Shown: one piece after another, positions 9,642-20,905 of the stretch | Layout: each line of letters opens with the position of its first letter | Position numbering within the stretch: the first letter of the stretch is position 1 | Assembly: GCA_965112735.1 (NCBI GenBank) | Contig: OZ218958.1 | Coordinates: 3,472,001-3,536,000 of the forward strand | Direction: 5' to 3' | Length of the DNA: 64,000 nucleotides | Source of the DNA: Phaeosaccion multiseriatum | Taxonomy: Eukaryota > Ochrophyta, other classes | Program-made: the position numbers and the translations under genes | The notes under the pieces: model-generated | The model's input: the letters and a program-made list of their open reading frames with translations, nothing else | What the model was told of the DNA's origin: nothing | Database searches by the model: none

Positions 9642-12546
9642 ATGAATACGAGCAGCAAGATGGCGATGAGTCGCAAGAGCTGGGTCTCCGCAACTTGCCG
9701 ACACGCCGCGAGGGACAGGAGAAGAAGTAGTAGCAGCGCAGCTGGAGCGGCATCAGCAGGAGGGGGGGGGGGTCCTTGGCTGCGGGCAGGGAAGGTAGCC
9801 ACGAGTGCCTTTCTCCAGCGGGCAAGGTGTAGCAGCAACGACAGCAGGGAGGGACGACCCTTCCTCAGTGAGTACGAGATCAATGAGCACACGAGGGAGC
9901 TGGTGCGCGAGGCCGACCCGGCAGGCTATGTGTGCACGACACTCTTCAAACCAAGAGAACTCCGGTGAGGAAGGAACGTACTAGTCAGTGCGAGAGATTT
10001 CTTGAGTAAGTGAAACCTCCCCCCCCTCTCTCTCTCATGGTAGGCCGGAGCTGTTCTCCCTTCGCGCCTTCGATCTTGAGCTCAAGGCCATCAAGGAGAG
10101 CGCGAGAGGAAATGTCATGCCAGGCATGGTCAGGTTTCGCTGGTGAGTCGAGCAGAGAGGGCGGGGGGGGGTGGAAGGGAGAAGCATGGTGGACTGATGA
10201 GTGAGTGAGTAAAGAAGGGAGTAGGTAAGTGAGTGAGTGCGTGAGTCTGTGAGTGAGTAAGGTATGATGCGCTGATGAGTCGACTGGAAGAGATGCACAG
10301 TCCACACACATGGCCCGCCATGGGAGAGCTGCCTGCTCGGAGCTCGAAGGAACGTCGCTTGCCTCCTCACCCCAAGCGCCGCTGCCTTTGCCTGCCCTGT
10401 ATTACCATTCCACGTGCCCTGCCCTGCCTGTGCACAGGTGGCGTGACGTCCTTGACATAATATACGGCACGAGCACCGGCACTTGCCCCAGCCACCCCTC
10501 GGCCCTGGCGTTACAGAACACCATCGGTGAGGGAGGAAGGGGCAGTGCGTTGCCTGAGCTGTGATGACTGTGGCGGCGCTGATGCTGCTCTTCGCTCTCT
10601 CTCTCTCTCTCTCTCACACAAATCGCTCTCTCTCTCTCTGTCACTCTCCCTCTCTTCGCTCTCTCGCTCTCCCCCTGCGTGTGCTCTCTGTCTCTCTCTT
10701 TTCTATCAATCTCTCTCCTCGCTCTCTCCCTCTCTCCCCCCCTCCCTTTCTCGCTCTCCCCCTACCTCTTTGCTCTGTCTTCCCCTCGCTCTCCCCCCCT
10801 CTGTCTCCCTCTCCCTCTCCTGCAGCTCGGCACGGCATCACGCGGCGGTGAGGCGTGACCCGTGTCAGCTGTCAGTGTCAGCCTGATTGCGAGGGCCTAT
10901 TATAGTAGTGAACTAAACGGACCTTGAGGGGGGGCTATGGGCCAGTCAGACTCAGTGACTTACTATGCCTTACTGCCTTACTGTGCCTTACTGACTTACT
11001 GACTTACCCACCACAGGTGGCTCGAGCGAATCTTAGACGCCAGAGAGAGGGATTTCGAGGACACTGGATTCGCGAGCCTTGCAGAAATGGAGCGGTGAGT
11101 CAGGCGTAACGGTAGGCAGGCGTATCGGCAGGCAGACAGGCTCTCACCCCCTGGGACTGCCCCCCCCTGGACCTCAGGTTCGCTGAGCACACCATGTCAT
11201 CTCTGCTGTACATGAGTCTGGAGCTTGCGCAGATCGACGACGAAGCGGCCCTGCATGCGGCCAGCCACGTGGGCAAGGTCAGGGACGAGGGCAGGCATAT
11301 GGGCAGGCAGGCAGGAAGGGGAGGGCGTGGGAACGAATGGAAGGGCGATGTAGCTCTCTGTGTGTGACAGGAAGGGATGACGTAATGGCGTGGGTCTCTT
11401 CTCTCTCTCATCTCACATACACTTCTCGCCCCTCCCTCCCCTGTGATGGCCCCTCCAGGCGGTGGGCATTAGCAAGCTCCTTGCCTCCATCGGCTTCCAC
11501 TCAAGCACCAAGGTGAGTAGCGAGCAAGGAGGGGCAAGGAGGGGCAAGGAGGGGCAGGGCCTCAGCAGAGTACAACAGAGCCGCACAGAGCAGAGCAGAG
11601 CAGAGGAGCCAGGCATTCCTTGAAGGGGCCCCGCAGGGCAGGGCAGGGCAGGGCAGGGCAGGGGAGTCAGGCCCGAGAAGCCGCCCCATCCCTCCGCGCT
11701 TCCATGCTTCTGAAGTTTGCTCCCCTCCCGTCCCCTCCCCTCCCCTCCCCTCCCGTCCCCTCCCCTCCCCCGCGTACAGACGTCTGTCCTCCCCCGTGAT
11801 TTGAGTGCCCAGCACAAGCTCACGCGCTCTGTTGTGTGCAACGGCCCTCAAGACCCCGACCAGGTGCGTAACGGTTTGTAACGGTGTGTATACTGAGTGT
11901 GGGCTGTGGTATGTTGTGGGGGGTGTGTGTGCAACCAACGTCTCGTCCGCTCATCTCTCTCTCTCTCTCTCTGCACATGCTCATTCCCTCTCACTGCCGC
12001 GCCCTCGCTGCCCGCCCAGCCCATGCTTTCTCTGCTGCCGCTGACGATGTATCACCAACTGCTGCTGTTATATCACCAACATGCGCAGCAAACGAGCCTC
12101 TCCGATGTGGTGTATGAAGTAGCGTGTCTCGCCAACCAACACCTGGAGGACGGGCAGGTAGGGAGGCGCAAAGCCCTCAAAGACTAAGGGCCGACACAAC
12201 GCTCTGAGGGACCACGTGCACACGCACGGTTCCCACTTGTGGCCTTGGCTGTCTTTCCTCTCACGGTTTTGTCCTCTCACCCCCCCCTCCCTCTCCTTCC
12301 CCTCGCTCTCCCTCTCCTTCCCCTCCTCACTCCCCTCCTCTCCCTCTCCCCTCCCCCTCCCACCAGCGCATCGCGGCTGGGCTGAGTACGGAGGCCTTCC
12401 GCTGCCTTCTCCCCGGTGTGTACGCTGCCTTCTACCTCGAGGGCCTCCAACGCCATCACTTCGACGCCTTCAACGAAAAGCTGAGGCCAGCCGGCCTGCC
12501 CTTCCACTGGCGAGTGGGCAAGGCCTGCCTGAGTAAGGCCTTCTGA
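9642..12546 (+). CDS. NDUFAF6: NDUFAF6-like mitochondrial complex I assembly factor (squalene/phytoene synthase fold)
   Basis: Ten exons: 9642-9964, 10044-10142, 10438-10526, 10826-10847, 11017-11094, 11178-11277, 11459-11512, 11780-11863, 12089-12157, 12367-12546. All are GT-AG with matching phases, giving 365 residues. The N-terminus is Arg/Ser/Ala-rich with few acids, as expected for a mitochondrial presequence. Diagnostic stretches are DPAGYVCTTLFKPRELR, FSLRAFDLELKAIKESARG, MVRFRWWRDVLDIIYG, RHGITRRWLERILDARERD, ERFAEHTMSSLLYMSLEL, HVGKAVGISKLLASIGFHS and the C-terminal GVYAAFYLEGLQRHHFDAF. The family resembles phytoene synthase but normally lacks the catalytic Asp-rich motifs, and I see no clean DxxxD here. 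NDUFAF6 is needed for early ND1-module assembly in animals. A 22-nt micro-exon (10826-10847) is required to keep phase. The gene is head to head with the pirin-like unit. Confidence 0.87.
12050..12080 (+). repeat. Dispersed element TATCACCAACTGCTG (copy pair before an acceptor)
   Basis: TATCACCAACTGCTG at 12050-12064 and TATCACCAAC at 12071-12080; the acceptor AG of NDUFAF6 exon 9 is at 12087-12088. Confidence 0.8.
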
Positions 12547-12699
12547 GCAGACAGAGCAGAGCAGAAGCAGCAGGGAGGGTGGTGGCTGGGGTCGGTGGGG
12601 TGGATGGATGGATGGATGCAGCTACCTACACCAGGCTACTTGCGGGTGTGTGTGCCGAGGGAGAGGAGAGCCAAGCAAACAGATGGAACACCACGTCGC

Positions 12700-12735
12700 C
12701 ATTTAAACAGATTTTATTTATTTAAAAAATATTCC
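12700..12735. other. AT-rich convergent 3'-end region
   Basis: The sequence ATTTTATTTATTTAAAAAAT lies 165 bases past the NDUFAF6 stop. Read on the minus strand it contains AATAAA twice, so it could be a distal poly(A) signal for the minus-strand gene ending at 13463. It is one of very few AT-rich patches here. The 12547-13462 interval otherwise holds one tandem repeat and no gene that I can support. Confidence 0.3.
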
Positions 12736-13135
12736 AACTGAAGTAAAGTTGCTCCCATCGTAATTATAAAAACACCGCACCATTCCTCCGTGTGATGGGA
12801 TGGCCCTTCACGTGCTCATCAAGAACAAAGAATAATGGACCACTCTTGTTCCCCGCCCACCTTCCTTCTCCACAACCGGTCGTGGATCCGGGGAGGGCAA
12901 AGCGGGCAAAGCTTCACGCCCGAACCCGCCCCCCCCCTTCCCTCCTGCCCTGCTTGGAACAAGAAATGTTAATTTGTACACCGCTCTTGGTCTTCTTCTC
13001 TTTCTTCTCCCCTCCCTTATCTTCATCCTTCCCCCTGCCCGCATGACCTGCCCTGCTGCCTTCCACTCTATTACAAAGCCCCCTGCTCAGAGGCTTGTAG
13101 CACTTCCCTCGCTCCCTCCCTCCCTCCCTCCCTCC

Positions 13136-13268
13136 CTATGTGATGTGATGTCAGCAAGCCCTGTTCCAACAAGGCTATGTGATGTGATGTGATGTGATGT
13201 CAGCAAGCCCTGTTCCAACAAGGCTATGTGATGTGATGTGATGTCAGCAAGCCCTGTTCCAACAAGGC
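13136..13268. repeat. Tandem repeat of CAGCAAGCCCTGTTCCAACA with GATGT satellite spacer
   Basis: Three copies of CAGCAAGCCCTGTTCCAACA plus AGGC, separated by TATGTGATGTGATGT runs of variable length. Intergenic, between convergent genes. Confidence 0.9.
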
Positions 13269-13462
13269 GCTCATCTCCCACACGCTCTCCAACACATTCA
13301 AAATTCATGCACCTCCCCTCCCTTCCTCCTTTGCCACGCCTCCCCATATGCTCGTATATACACAAACCACTTACGGCCCCTCCCTCTTATCTAAGACCGT
13401 CTATCTTCCCTCTATCTAATGCGTGCACCACTCCTCCCCCCACCCCTCTGCGTTCCGCCGAG

Positions 13463-14377
13463 CTACGAGGAGAAGGCGGCGGGGGCTTGGCGCATTAACC
13501 GAGTGGCTGAGTCGGCGACCCCCCCCCCCACGGCCCTGGTGACTTGGCCCTGGCTATTGTACATGACGAGCGTATCCGCTACCATCTTCGTAGTGACCAC
13601 GAGGGAACACAGGGCTTGCCGGATCTGCCTCCGCGTGCTCTCCTCCTCGCTCCGAGTGCTCTTGCCGGTGCGTCTGGCGAGGCGGTTGCTGAAGTAGGCG
13701 CGTTGCTGCCGTCCCACAATGTCCATGGCAGGGGCAGACGAGGCGGGCAGGGAAAAGGGCTGCGAATTGTGCGGCTGGGGGGGCTGCAAGGACCGACTCT
13801 TGGAGCGTGGCCGGGCCTGAACAACGAGTGGAAACAACGAGTGCCGAGTGGTGCAGGAGGAGCGCAGGAAACGGGGCAGGGAAAGGGAGGGAGGGGGGGA
13901 GGTGGGAAGAGGGGGGGAGGGGGTCAGCAGGGGTGGTGGGCAGCGCGGGAACGTGAGAGGGTCAATGAGCGGATTGGATTTCCCCCCCCCTCTCTGGATC
14001 TTATCTTACACATACGGCCCCGTCGCCGGGGGGGGGGGGATATGACTTGTTGTAACTCGCGCATGCCGCCTGTCTGCCAGGAGTAGGCGGGTCTCTGCCC
14101 CCACACACAATGTTCTGTCCCCGTCTCCCAACCAGCCCCTCCACATGTTTTCATATGGCTCTCTTACCGTCTTGGTGGGCCTTTCCACCTGAGGAGCTTC
14201 TCGTTGCGAGCTGGCTGTGCCAGACCGCTGCACAGGTTCTCTGCCTCCTCTCCCACTCGACCTCAGCATGCCCCCCGCATTGATGAGGGTGGGGATAAGG
14301 TAAAAGGCTTGTATTTGACCCAAGCATAATAGAGCGAGAGCCCCGCAGGAGCATGTCAATATGGAACCAAACCTCAT
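13463..14377 (-). CDS. Unknown protein with signal peptide and plastid-type FYLIP leader
   Basis: Two exons, 14377-14168 and 13816-13463, join in phase 0 to 187 residues. I do not recognise a family. The N-terminus MRFGSILTCSCGALALLC is a clear signal peptide, followed by LGQIQAFYLIPTLINAGG and then a Ser/Arg/Gly-rich, acid-poor stretch. Cleavage at QIQA|FYLIP would leave Phe at +1, the key residue of the ASAFAP motif that sends proteins into secondary red plastids of diatoms and other heterokonts. The rest is basic with RRQIRQALCSLVVTTKMVAD and a Gly-run GGGVAD; no transmembrane segment is evident after the leader. The likely site is plastid stroma or another endomembrane-reached compartment. 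Simple secretion is the alternative. The start is the first ATG that gives the hydrophobic core. Confidence 0.65.
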
Positions 14378-14997
14378 TCTTGAGACCGCCTCTCTGCACA
14401 AAATACGTTCACCCCTTGTGCCCCTCGTGTGCCTCGTGCGATCAGCAAGCGCGTCCAGAGGATTTAAACACAGAGAACCTTCCCAGCAGGGGTCGCCCTC
14501 TCACTCAATGCTTTTAAAGATTGAAGTGCGAAGAAAAACAAAGCAAGAGCCTCAGCTGCTACGGCTTCCCTTGTCTTGTCTTCTCTCCGATGAAGCTGTG
14601 TCTCTCTTCTCTAGGGATGGGCTGTTGTGTTCTGTGTGTCTCTTGCTCCTCTTAATGTTCAGCTTCAAGCGCTTTTTGGTGACCAGGTTCCCCCCCCCCC
14701 CTGGGCAAAACGTAGGATTCCAAATCATTTTGCTGACATACTTTTCTCCCTGGAAAAATCCATAACTTGCTCTTTGTGCTTTGTGTGTGTGTGTGCGATA
14801 CGAAGCCGGAGGAGAGAAGAGGAGAAGCAGGACAAGGCCCTTGCACGCAGTGAGTTTCACTTGACAGGGGGGAGGAGGTCTTGAGCACCTCCTGCCTGGA
14901 AAACGGGGCTCTTATTCGTCGGGAAGTTGCGTCCAAGAAACCACCTGCCCGAACGGAGGAGGGAGAGTAAAGGCAGGAGTGGCCAGGCTCCCCGAAG
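14378..14997. promoter_or_regulatory. Shared upstream region of the leader-protein gene (-) and syntaxin (+)
   Basis: 620 bases between two divergent start codons. I see no TATA box at a convincing distance and no repeat array. It must contain both 5' UTRs and promoters if the start calls are right. Confidence 0.35.
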
Positions 14998-17436
14998 ATG
15001 AAGGACCGGTTGGGGGAGCTTCAGGGGGCTTCCCAGCCCGTGGCCATCGCGGTCAGGGACGTCGGGAATGGGGTGGGCGGCTCGGCGGCGGTGGGGGACG
15101 GGGAGGGAGGGGAGCAGCAGACAGAGCCCACGGACTACGACAAGGGCCGGAACTTCATGAAGGACTTCTTCAGAGATGTCAATAGCGTCAAGGCGGACAT
15201 CGACGAGATCAGACAGGTGGGTGCATGTGCTGCTCTGTCCTCCTCGTTGTGCTAAGCTCCGTGGGCCCTTTCGAGCCTGCCAGGATTTGGTATAGGAGGT
15301 GCAAAGCATGGAAACTCACTACCTCTGATCGAGCCTAAATTGTACCCCGTGTGGGGAAGAAGGGGGGAGCGTGAATTATTGTAGAGTGGAGGGGACCACC
15401 GCAGCTTCTAAATCTTTCTTTGTATAACGGGAGAGTGATAAAGCTATAAGAGCGGTATCGGGCTCCTGCTTACAGACTCGTGTGTGAACAATACTAAGCT
15501 AAGGCCGTAAGCTATTTGCACCCCGGGAGGGGAGTAGGGGCGGTAGGAGAGGAGGGGAGGAGGGGCGTAGTGGTGGTAGGAGAGGTTCGGTTCAGCGGCC
15601 GAGGGGTGGTGTAAGGTGTGGAGGAGAGGGTAGGGTGTGGAGGGTGTGGGGGCTGGTCCATCAAGTATTGGACAAACAGAACATGGGGCGAGCAAAGGGG
15701 GCAGGCTCTTTGTGTTTCATTGATTGTCTCAGACCGTTTTTTAAATCACCGCAGCTCATTTCATTCCCCTCCCATCAGCTCCAGCTTCACAGCTCCCTCT
15801 CTCCTTCCTGCCTACGCAGCGATGCGAATGGCTCTCGCGAATGGCGCTACAGTGCCCCCTCGCCCTGCTCGGACGACCGAATGAATGGGAGGACTAATGA
15901 AGAGCGTGTCCCCTCCTCCTGCTCCTCCTCCTCCTGCTCCTCCTCCTCCTCCTCCTTCTTCTTCTTCTCCTCCTCCTCCTCCTCCTCCTGCTCCTCCTCC
16001 TCCTCCTCCTCCTCCTCCTCCTCCTCCTCCTCCTCCTCCTTCTCCTTCTCCTCTCCATGTCACGAACCTCATGACCTGCAGGCTTGCAACCGCATGGACC
16101 CGCTAACCAACGCATACAACCTTGCCGAGAACAACGCCAAGGAGGGCGTGTTCAAGGACGAGATGACGGCGCTCATCGCCTCCACCAACAAATGTGTTAT
16201 GCGGTCCAAGGGCGTCCTCAAGGGGATGCTCGAGGAAACGGCGGCGGAGGAGAAGCGCATCGCAGCGGAGCGGGCGGGCAAGGACGGCAAGCGGAAAGCG
16301 GAGATACGGGTACGAGAAGAGCGCAGCAAGGAGGGAGATGGGGACAGAGAGAGAGAGGGAGAGAGAGAGGGAGGGGGGAGAGGGGGGGCACTAGGACTGG
16401 ACATGTGAGCAGCCGCTTTGGGGGCTTGGTTTGTCAACAGCGATGCCCACCGAGGCACAGCCTCTCGCCTCCTCCCCTCGTGTCTGTTGCCCCCCCCAGC
16501 GCCCCTCGCCCCTCCCTCCCTCCCTCCCTCCCCCATCCCGCACCCATGCCGTCTGTGACGTGGATCCTGTCCCCTCCCCGCTTCCCTTTCTGCCTCCCTT
16601 CATTTGCTCGGCATGAACATGAACATGAACAGGTGCGCGCCAACTTGCAGACCACGCTCCAAAAGAAGTTCCTGAGCACTTCCAAGGACTACGAGAACGC
16701 CCAGAACAAGTACAAGACCACCGTGAAGCGCAAGGCCAAACGACTCGTCAACGCAGTCCGGCCGTCGGGGCAGGCCGCCGCCAGCGACGAGGAGCTTGAG
16801 GCCGTGTTCGATCAGGAGGGGGGGTTGGAGAGGGTGCTGCAGGCCGCTGTGTTGCAGAAGGGGGACCCAGTGGAGGTGAGAGAGCAGCCGCAGTGAGCAG
16901 CCGCAGTGACCGCTTCTCCCTTTCTTTCTCCCTGGCGGTCTTTTTTTTCTTTCCGTAGCTCCATCTCTCTCTTTCTCTTTCTCTCTCGTTTGTGCCCCTG
17001 CCTGTCCTTGTCCAGCTGCTGTCCCTCCTCCCCTCACCATGTACTGCCGCTGCTGTACCACCTCCTGCTGCATCACCAACTGCTGTACCTGTACCTGTGC
17101 CCGTACCTGTACCACCAACTGCTGGATTCGCAGGTGGCCAACGTGCTGGAGGAGGTGAAGGGAGTGTACCAAGAAGTCCAGCGGCTCGAGTCGTCCATCA
17201 TGGAGCTTCACCAGATGTTCTGCGATGTGGCCTTGCTCGTGGCCAAACAGAGCGAGATGCTCGACCAAATAGAGAACAACGTGAGCCAGGCGGAGGAGCA
17301 CATCATCAGCGCCAACAAGAACATCGACAACGCTATCACCAGCGCCAAGACCATTCGCAAGCGCCAGTGCTGCCTGATTGGGGTGGTGCTCGTTATCCTC
17401 GCCATCATCGTTTTGGCCATGTTCATCTTCGCTTAA
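14998..17436 (+). CDS. Qa-SNARE syntaxin (plasma-membrane syntaxin 1/SYP1-like)
   Basis: Four exons, 14998-15216, 16082-16309, 16633-16875 and 17134-17436, all phase 0, give 330 residues. Residues 1-73 lead into an N-terminal helical bundle (FMKDFFRDVNSVKADIDEI; ENNAKEGVFKDEMTALIAST; RANLQTTLQKKFLSTSKDY). Exon 4 holds the SNARE motif: ELHQMFCDVALLVAKQSEM aligns with syntaxin LHDMFMDMAMLVESQGEM, so the Gln in AKQSEM is the zero-layer glutamine. A C-terminal anchor CCLIGVVLVILAIIVLAMF ends two residues before the end. It would sit on a target membrane and pair with Qb, Qc and R-SNAREs for fusion. Length is normal for the family. The ATG is the first in frame, and no upstream exon is needed. Confidence 0.9.
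15912..16058 (+). repeat. (TCC)n tract at the 3' end of syntaxin intron 1
   Basis: TCC/TGC triplets for about 140 bases directly before the acceptor at 16080-16081. This is the usual pattern of exaggerated polypyrimidine tracts in this window. Confidence 0.9.
17055..17124 (+). repeat. Dispersed element copies before syntaxin exon 4
   Basis: CATCACCAACTGCTG at 17071-17085 and TACCACCAACTGCTG at 17110-17124, with diverged CTGTACCACCTCCTGCTG between 17055 and 17070. The acceptor AG is at 17132-17133. Confidence 0.8.
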
Positions 17437-17505
17437 CTCACGTTAACGTTACTTCAGTCCATAATACATTCATTTCATAGCGTTGTGGCCCTGCCGGCTA
17501 AGGTT

Positions 17506-17685
17506 CGACCCCTGACACGCTATCCGCTATCCGCTATCGCCGGCGCCAGTCGGCACGCTATCCGCTATCGCCCAGCCGGCTTTGGGGGGGGGGGGGGGAA
17601 AGCGTGCTATCCGCTGTCGCCGGCGCCAGCCGATCCGCTATCCGCTATCGGGGGCGGGGGGGGGCGATAGCGCGTCAGGGATACA
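17506..17685. mobile_element. MITE-like element with terminal inverted repeats
   Basis: Begins CCCCTGACACGCTATCCGCT and ends GCGATAGCGCGTCAGGG; the ends are inverted repeats (CCCTGACRCGCTATC) with one mismatch. The interior is made of CGCTATCCGCTATCGCC units, GGCGCC and G-runs. It has no coding capacity and lies about 70 bases past the syntaxin stop. A related element is at 43080-43192. I see no clean target site duplication, so mobility is inferred. Confidence 0.55.
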
Positions 17686-17995
17686 TGTAAGGTCAAGAAA
17701 GAAATTGAAATTTGAAATTTGGGTTCAGTTTCAGTTTGAGCTTCAAATCATTTTGCCCGCGAAGTGCCATTCCCTCACTCCTGTACACGGTACACCTTCA
17801 TCCCGCACACTCTCCCCTCTCCCGCACACAACTCTCCTCAACCCCCCTCCCTTAAACTTCCTCTCTCCCTCATCCTCCACTTCTAAGGCAAGCCCACTGT
17901 AGCGCGCTGTGCTCGCCGCTCTACGGTCTCCACTCAGGGAGAGCGGAAAAGGGGGGGAAGTTGCGGCAAGCAAGACTGTGCTCCTCGCGGGGGAG

Positions 17996-20088
17996 ATGGT
18001 TCGGCAAAGCCCAGAGGTCAGTGCTGACGCGCTCTACTCGGACGGGGCTGCCTGATGTATGTGTTGGATCCAGCCTTCTCTTTGTCTTCGCCTCGGTGCC
18101 GGACAGTCCATGGCAGGCCTTGCTTCGGTTCGAAAAGTAGCAGGCAGGGGTTGCTCTCCGCCCTTCCTCTCCCGGATCGACCCACCCGCTGCACGATTGC
18201 TGCCTTGGTCTACTTGGCTACTTCCACTCTGGTCAAACTCTGGTCTTTCCCCTGAGTATCAAATCCTACTCATATATATTCCCTTTGATTCGTCCCTTCA
18301 TGTTCCCTTTGCCTCATCCGCCCACCAGGCCAAGCGCCTCCTTCAGAGCATCGTCAAGAGGGAGAGCAAACCCCGAATTGAAGCCGCCATCACCGCTCTT
18401 GTCGAGCGAAGGGGTGCTGAGGGAGGAGATGATGGCGCCTTCCAGCAGCGCCAGCAGCAGGCCGAGCTGGGCGCCGCACTAGTTGCCGCAGCGGCGGAAG
18501 GTTCAGGTTTCGCGGTGAGAAGGCTGGCCGAGGAAGGCGCGCCGCTGGACTTCATTGATGACCAGGGAAAGACGGCGTTAGTGTCTGCGTCGGCCAACGG
18601 GCACATCTTGGTGCTGCAGCAGCTGGTCAACAAGGCCGGGGTGGATGTAGACCACTCCGATGAATTGGGAGGAACCTCTCTGTTGCTGGCGTCCCAGAAC
18701 TGCCAGGTCTCGGTTGTGAGAAAGCTTCTCGCCGTGGGGGCTTGCGTGCAGAAGCCCAATAAGGAGGGCGTTGCCCCTCTCCACGTAGCTTCGATGGGCG
18801 GCCCTGGCTGCTTCGCCGTGGTGAGGGAGCTGCTGGAGGCGGGCAGTCCCGTAGACATTCTCAATGACCAGGTAAAAGGTAAAAGGGTGTGCTTGAGGGA
18901 AAAGGTTATACTTCCGAAGCGAAAGTCCGAAGATCAGAAGCCCATGTCCTGAAGCACCTCCCCTCTGTGGCTATCCTTCCACACACACACATTTGGTCAG
19001 TCCCGGTTCTGATTGTTCAGAACCGCTTGGACTATCTTGTCGACTTTGTTTCCACCCCCCCCATCTCCCTCCCCGTATCCTTGACTGTCCATGCTGTGCG
19101 GCACACCCCTCTCCTCACTGCCCCTGCCCCACCACCTGCCCCACCCCCCCCTCCGACGCCATCCGACGCCATGCTCCCCTCCCACTCCCACTCACACTCA
19201 CACCTTTCTCAACAGGGCCAGACACCCCTCCACTACGCAGCTCAGGAGGGGGCCACTCAGCAAGTGCTTCAGCTCTTGAGTAAAGGTGCAGACATAAACC
19301 TCGCCACCCACTCTGGCAATACCGCAATGATCTTCGCCTCCAAGTGCGGTAGAGTCGAGGTGGTGGACCTCCTGCTCCGCACCGGCCTCAAGGGCAAGAG
19401 GAGCGGCAGCACCAGCCCACGCCAAGGGCAGCGCAGCCGCCGCCGGAGCAGTCCCCTGCCACTGAAGGTGCATGTGGATGCGCAGAACGCCGACGGCATG
19501 ACCGCGCTTATGGAGGCCTCCTGCGGGAACCACCTCCCTGTGGTGAAGCGGCTCCTGCAAGGAGGGGCCGCCATGGAGACGCGAGAAGAGACCGGCCGCA
19601 CGGCCCTGTTCCTGGCAGCGGAGGGGGGGTTCCACACATGCGTGGAGGCGCTGCTCGAAGCCGGAGCGGACGCCGAGTGCTGTATCACCAACCGGAGCTG
19701 CCACCATGCCCTCTTCACGCCGCTTCACGTGGCGGCCGAGAACGGCCATAATAAAGCGGTGGCCATGCTTGTAGCGGGGGGCGCACATGTCGAGGCGAAG
19801 ACCGCAGCAGGCCACACCGCGCTACAGCTCGCCAAGGCAAGAGGGCATTCAAGTGTGGTGAAGCGTCTACTCAGTGCCGGGGCGGAGGACGGAGCGGCGG
19901 CGCTGGAGAGCCTCGGGGGGCAACTCAAGCGAGTGGGGCTGTCTCAGCAAGAGGAGGAGGAGGAGGGGGGGGGGGGGGAGGAGGAAGGGGAGGAGGAAGA
20001 GGAGGAGAAGAAGGAGGAGGGAGGAGGAGGAGGAGGAGGAGGAGGAGGAGGAGGAGGAGGCGCACTCAGGGCCGAGACGGGGGCATGA
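17996..20088 (+). CDS. Ankyrin-repeat protein with acidic/Gly-rich tail
   Basis: Exons 17996-18016, 18329-18871 and 19216-20088 join in phase 0 to 478 residues. The first exon is only seven codons (MVRQSPE) and is inferred from a GTCAGT donor; the alternative is a start upstream within the exon 2 reading frame. After an N-terminal helix (AKRLLQSIVKRESKPRIEAA) come about nine ankyrin repeats with typical GxTPLHxAA and hVxxLLxxGA residues: QGKTALVSASANGH, GVAPLHVASMGG, GQTPLHYAAQEG, GNTAMIFASKCG, GMTALMEASCGN, GRTALFLAAEGG, FTPLHVAAENGH, GHTALQLAKARG. A basic insert RSGSTSPRQGQRSRRRSS interrupts one repeat. The C-terminus is a Glu/Gly run coded by GGA/GAG triplets that continue past the stop. 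Probable role: protein-protein scaffold; no enzyme domain. Confidence 0.85.
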
Positions 20089-20338
20089 AGGAGGAGGAGC
20101 AAGAGGAGGAGGAAGAGGACTTGGAGAAGGCGGAAGTGGAAGTGGAAGTGGAAGTGGTGGTACAGTAGCGGCGACTCGGAGGGAGGAGCGGCAGCACACA
20201 CGCACACACGCACACACGCACACACGCACACACGCATCAGAGCATCAGAGCATCAGCCCTGCTCCTCATGTCTGGCAGCGGCGGCACCAGCGCCAGCAGC
20301 AGCGCCAGCAAGGAGGAGGGCGGGGGCAGCGTGGCGAG

Positions 20339-20405
20339 CCTTATGCAAGCCTTATGCAAGCCTTATGCAAGCCTTATGCAAGCCTTATTATGCAAGCCTT
20401 ATGCA
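20339..20405. repeat. TTATGCAAGCC tandem repeat
   Basis: Six copies of an 11-bp unit; one copy carries an extra TTA. Confidence 0.95.
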
Positions 20406-20837
20406 AGCGGAAAGAGAGGAGGAGGAGGAGGAGGAGGAGGAGGAGGAGGAGGAGGAGGAGGAGGAGGAGGAGGAGGAGGAGTTGGGCGGCGCCCGGCAGC
20501 TACAACAGGCGGTCTGGGCCATTCGCCCCTCTTCGTCTTCGGCCAGCAGCAGAAGGCAAAGGCCTCTCCAAGGGGGGCGGCAGGCCTTTCCAGGGTGGGC
20601 GTCGGTGTGTCCATGTCGGCGCTGCAGAGCATGGCTTCTGAAACGGCTTCTGAAACGGCCGACTCAGACACACAGACCCCACAGCCTCTGTAGACACGGC
20701 CCCTTGTGAGATGGGGAGGGGAGGGGGGAGGCTTTCGACACGGCCCCCCATGCACGAGAGGGGAGGGGCAAGAACGGAGGGGCAGGGGAGAGAGGAGAGA
20801 CTACTCGAGCTGCGGCGCGGCAGAACCGAGTTTGCTT

Positions 20838-20905
20838 CCTTTCCTTCGTTTGCTTCGTTTGCTTCGTTTGCTTCGTTTGCTTCGTTTGCTTCGTTGGCTT
20901 CGTTT
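20838..20905. repeat. TTTGCTTCG nonamer tandem repeat
   Basis: About seven copies, the first and last degenerate (TTTCCTTCG, TTGGCTTCG). A nine-base unit leaves frames open but there is no gene context. Confidence 0.95.
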
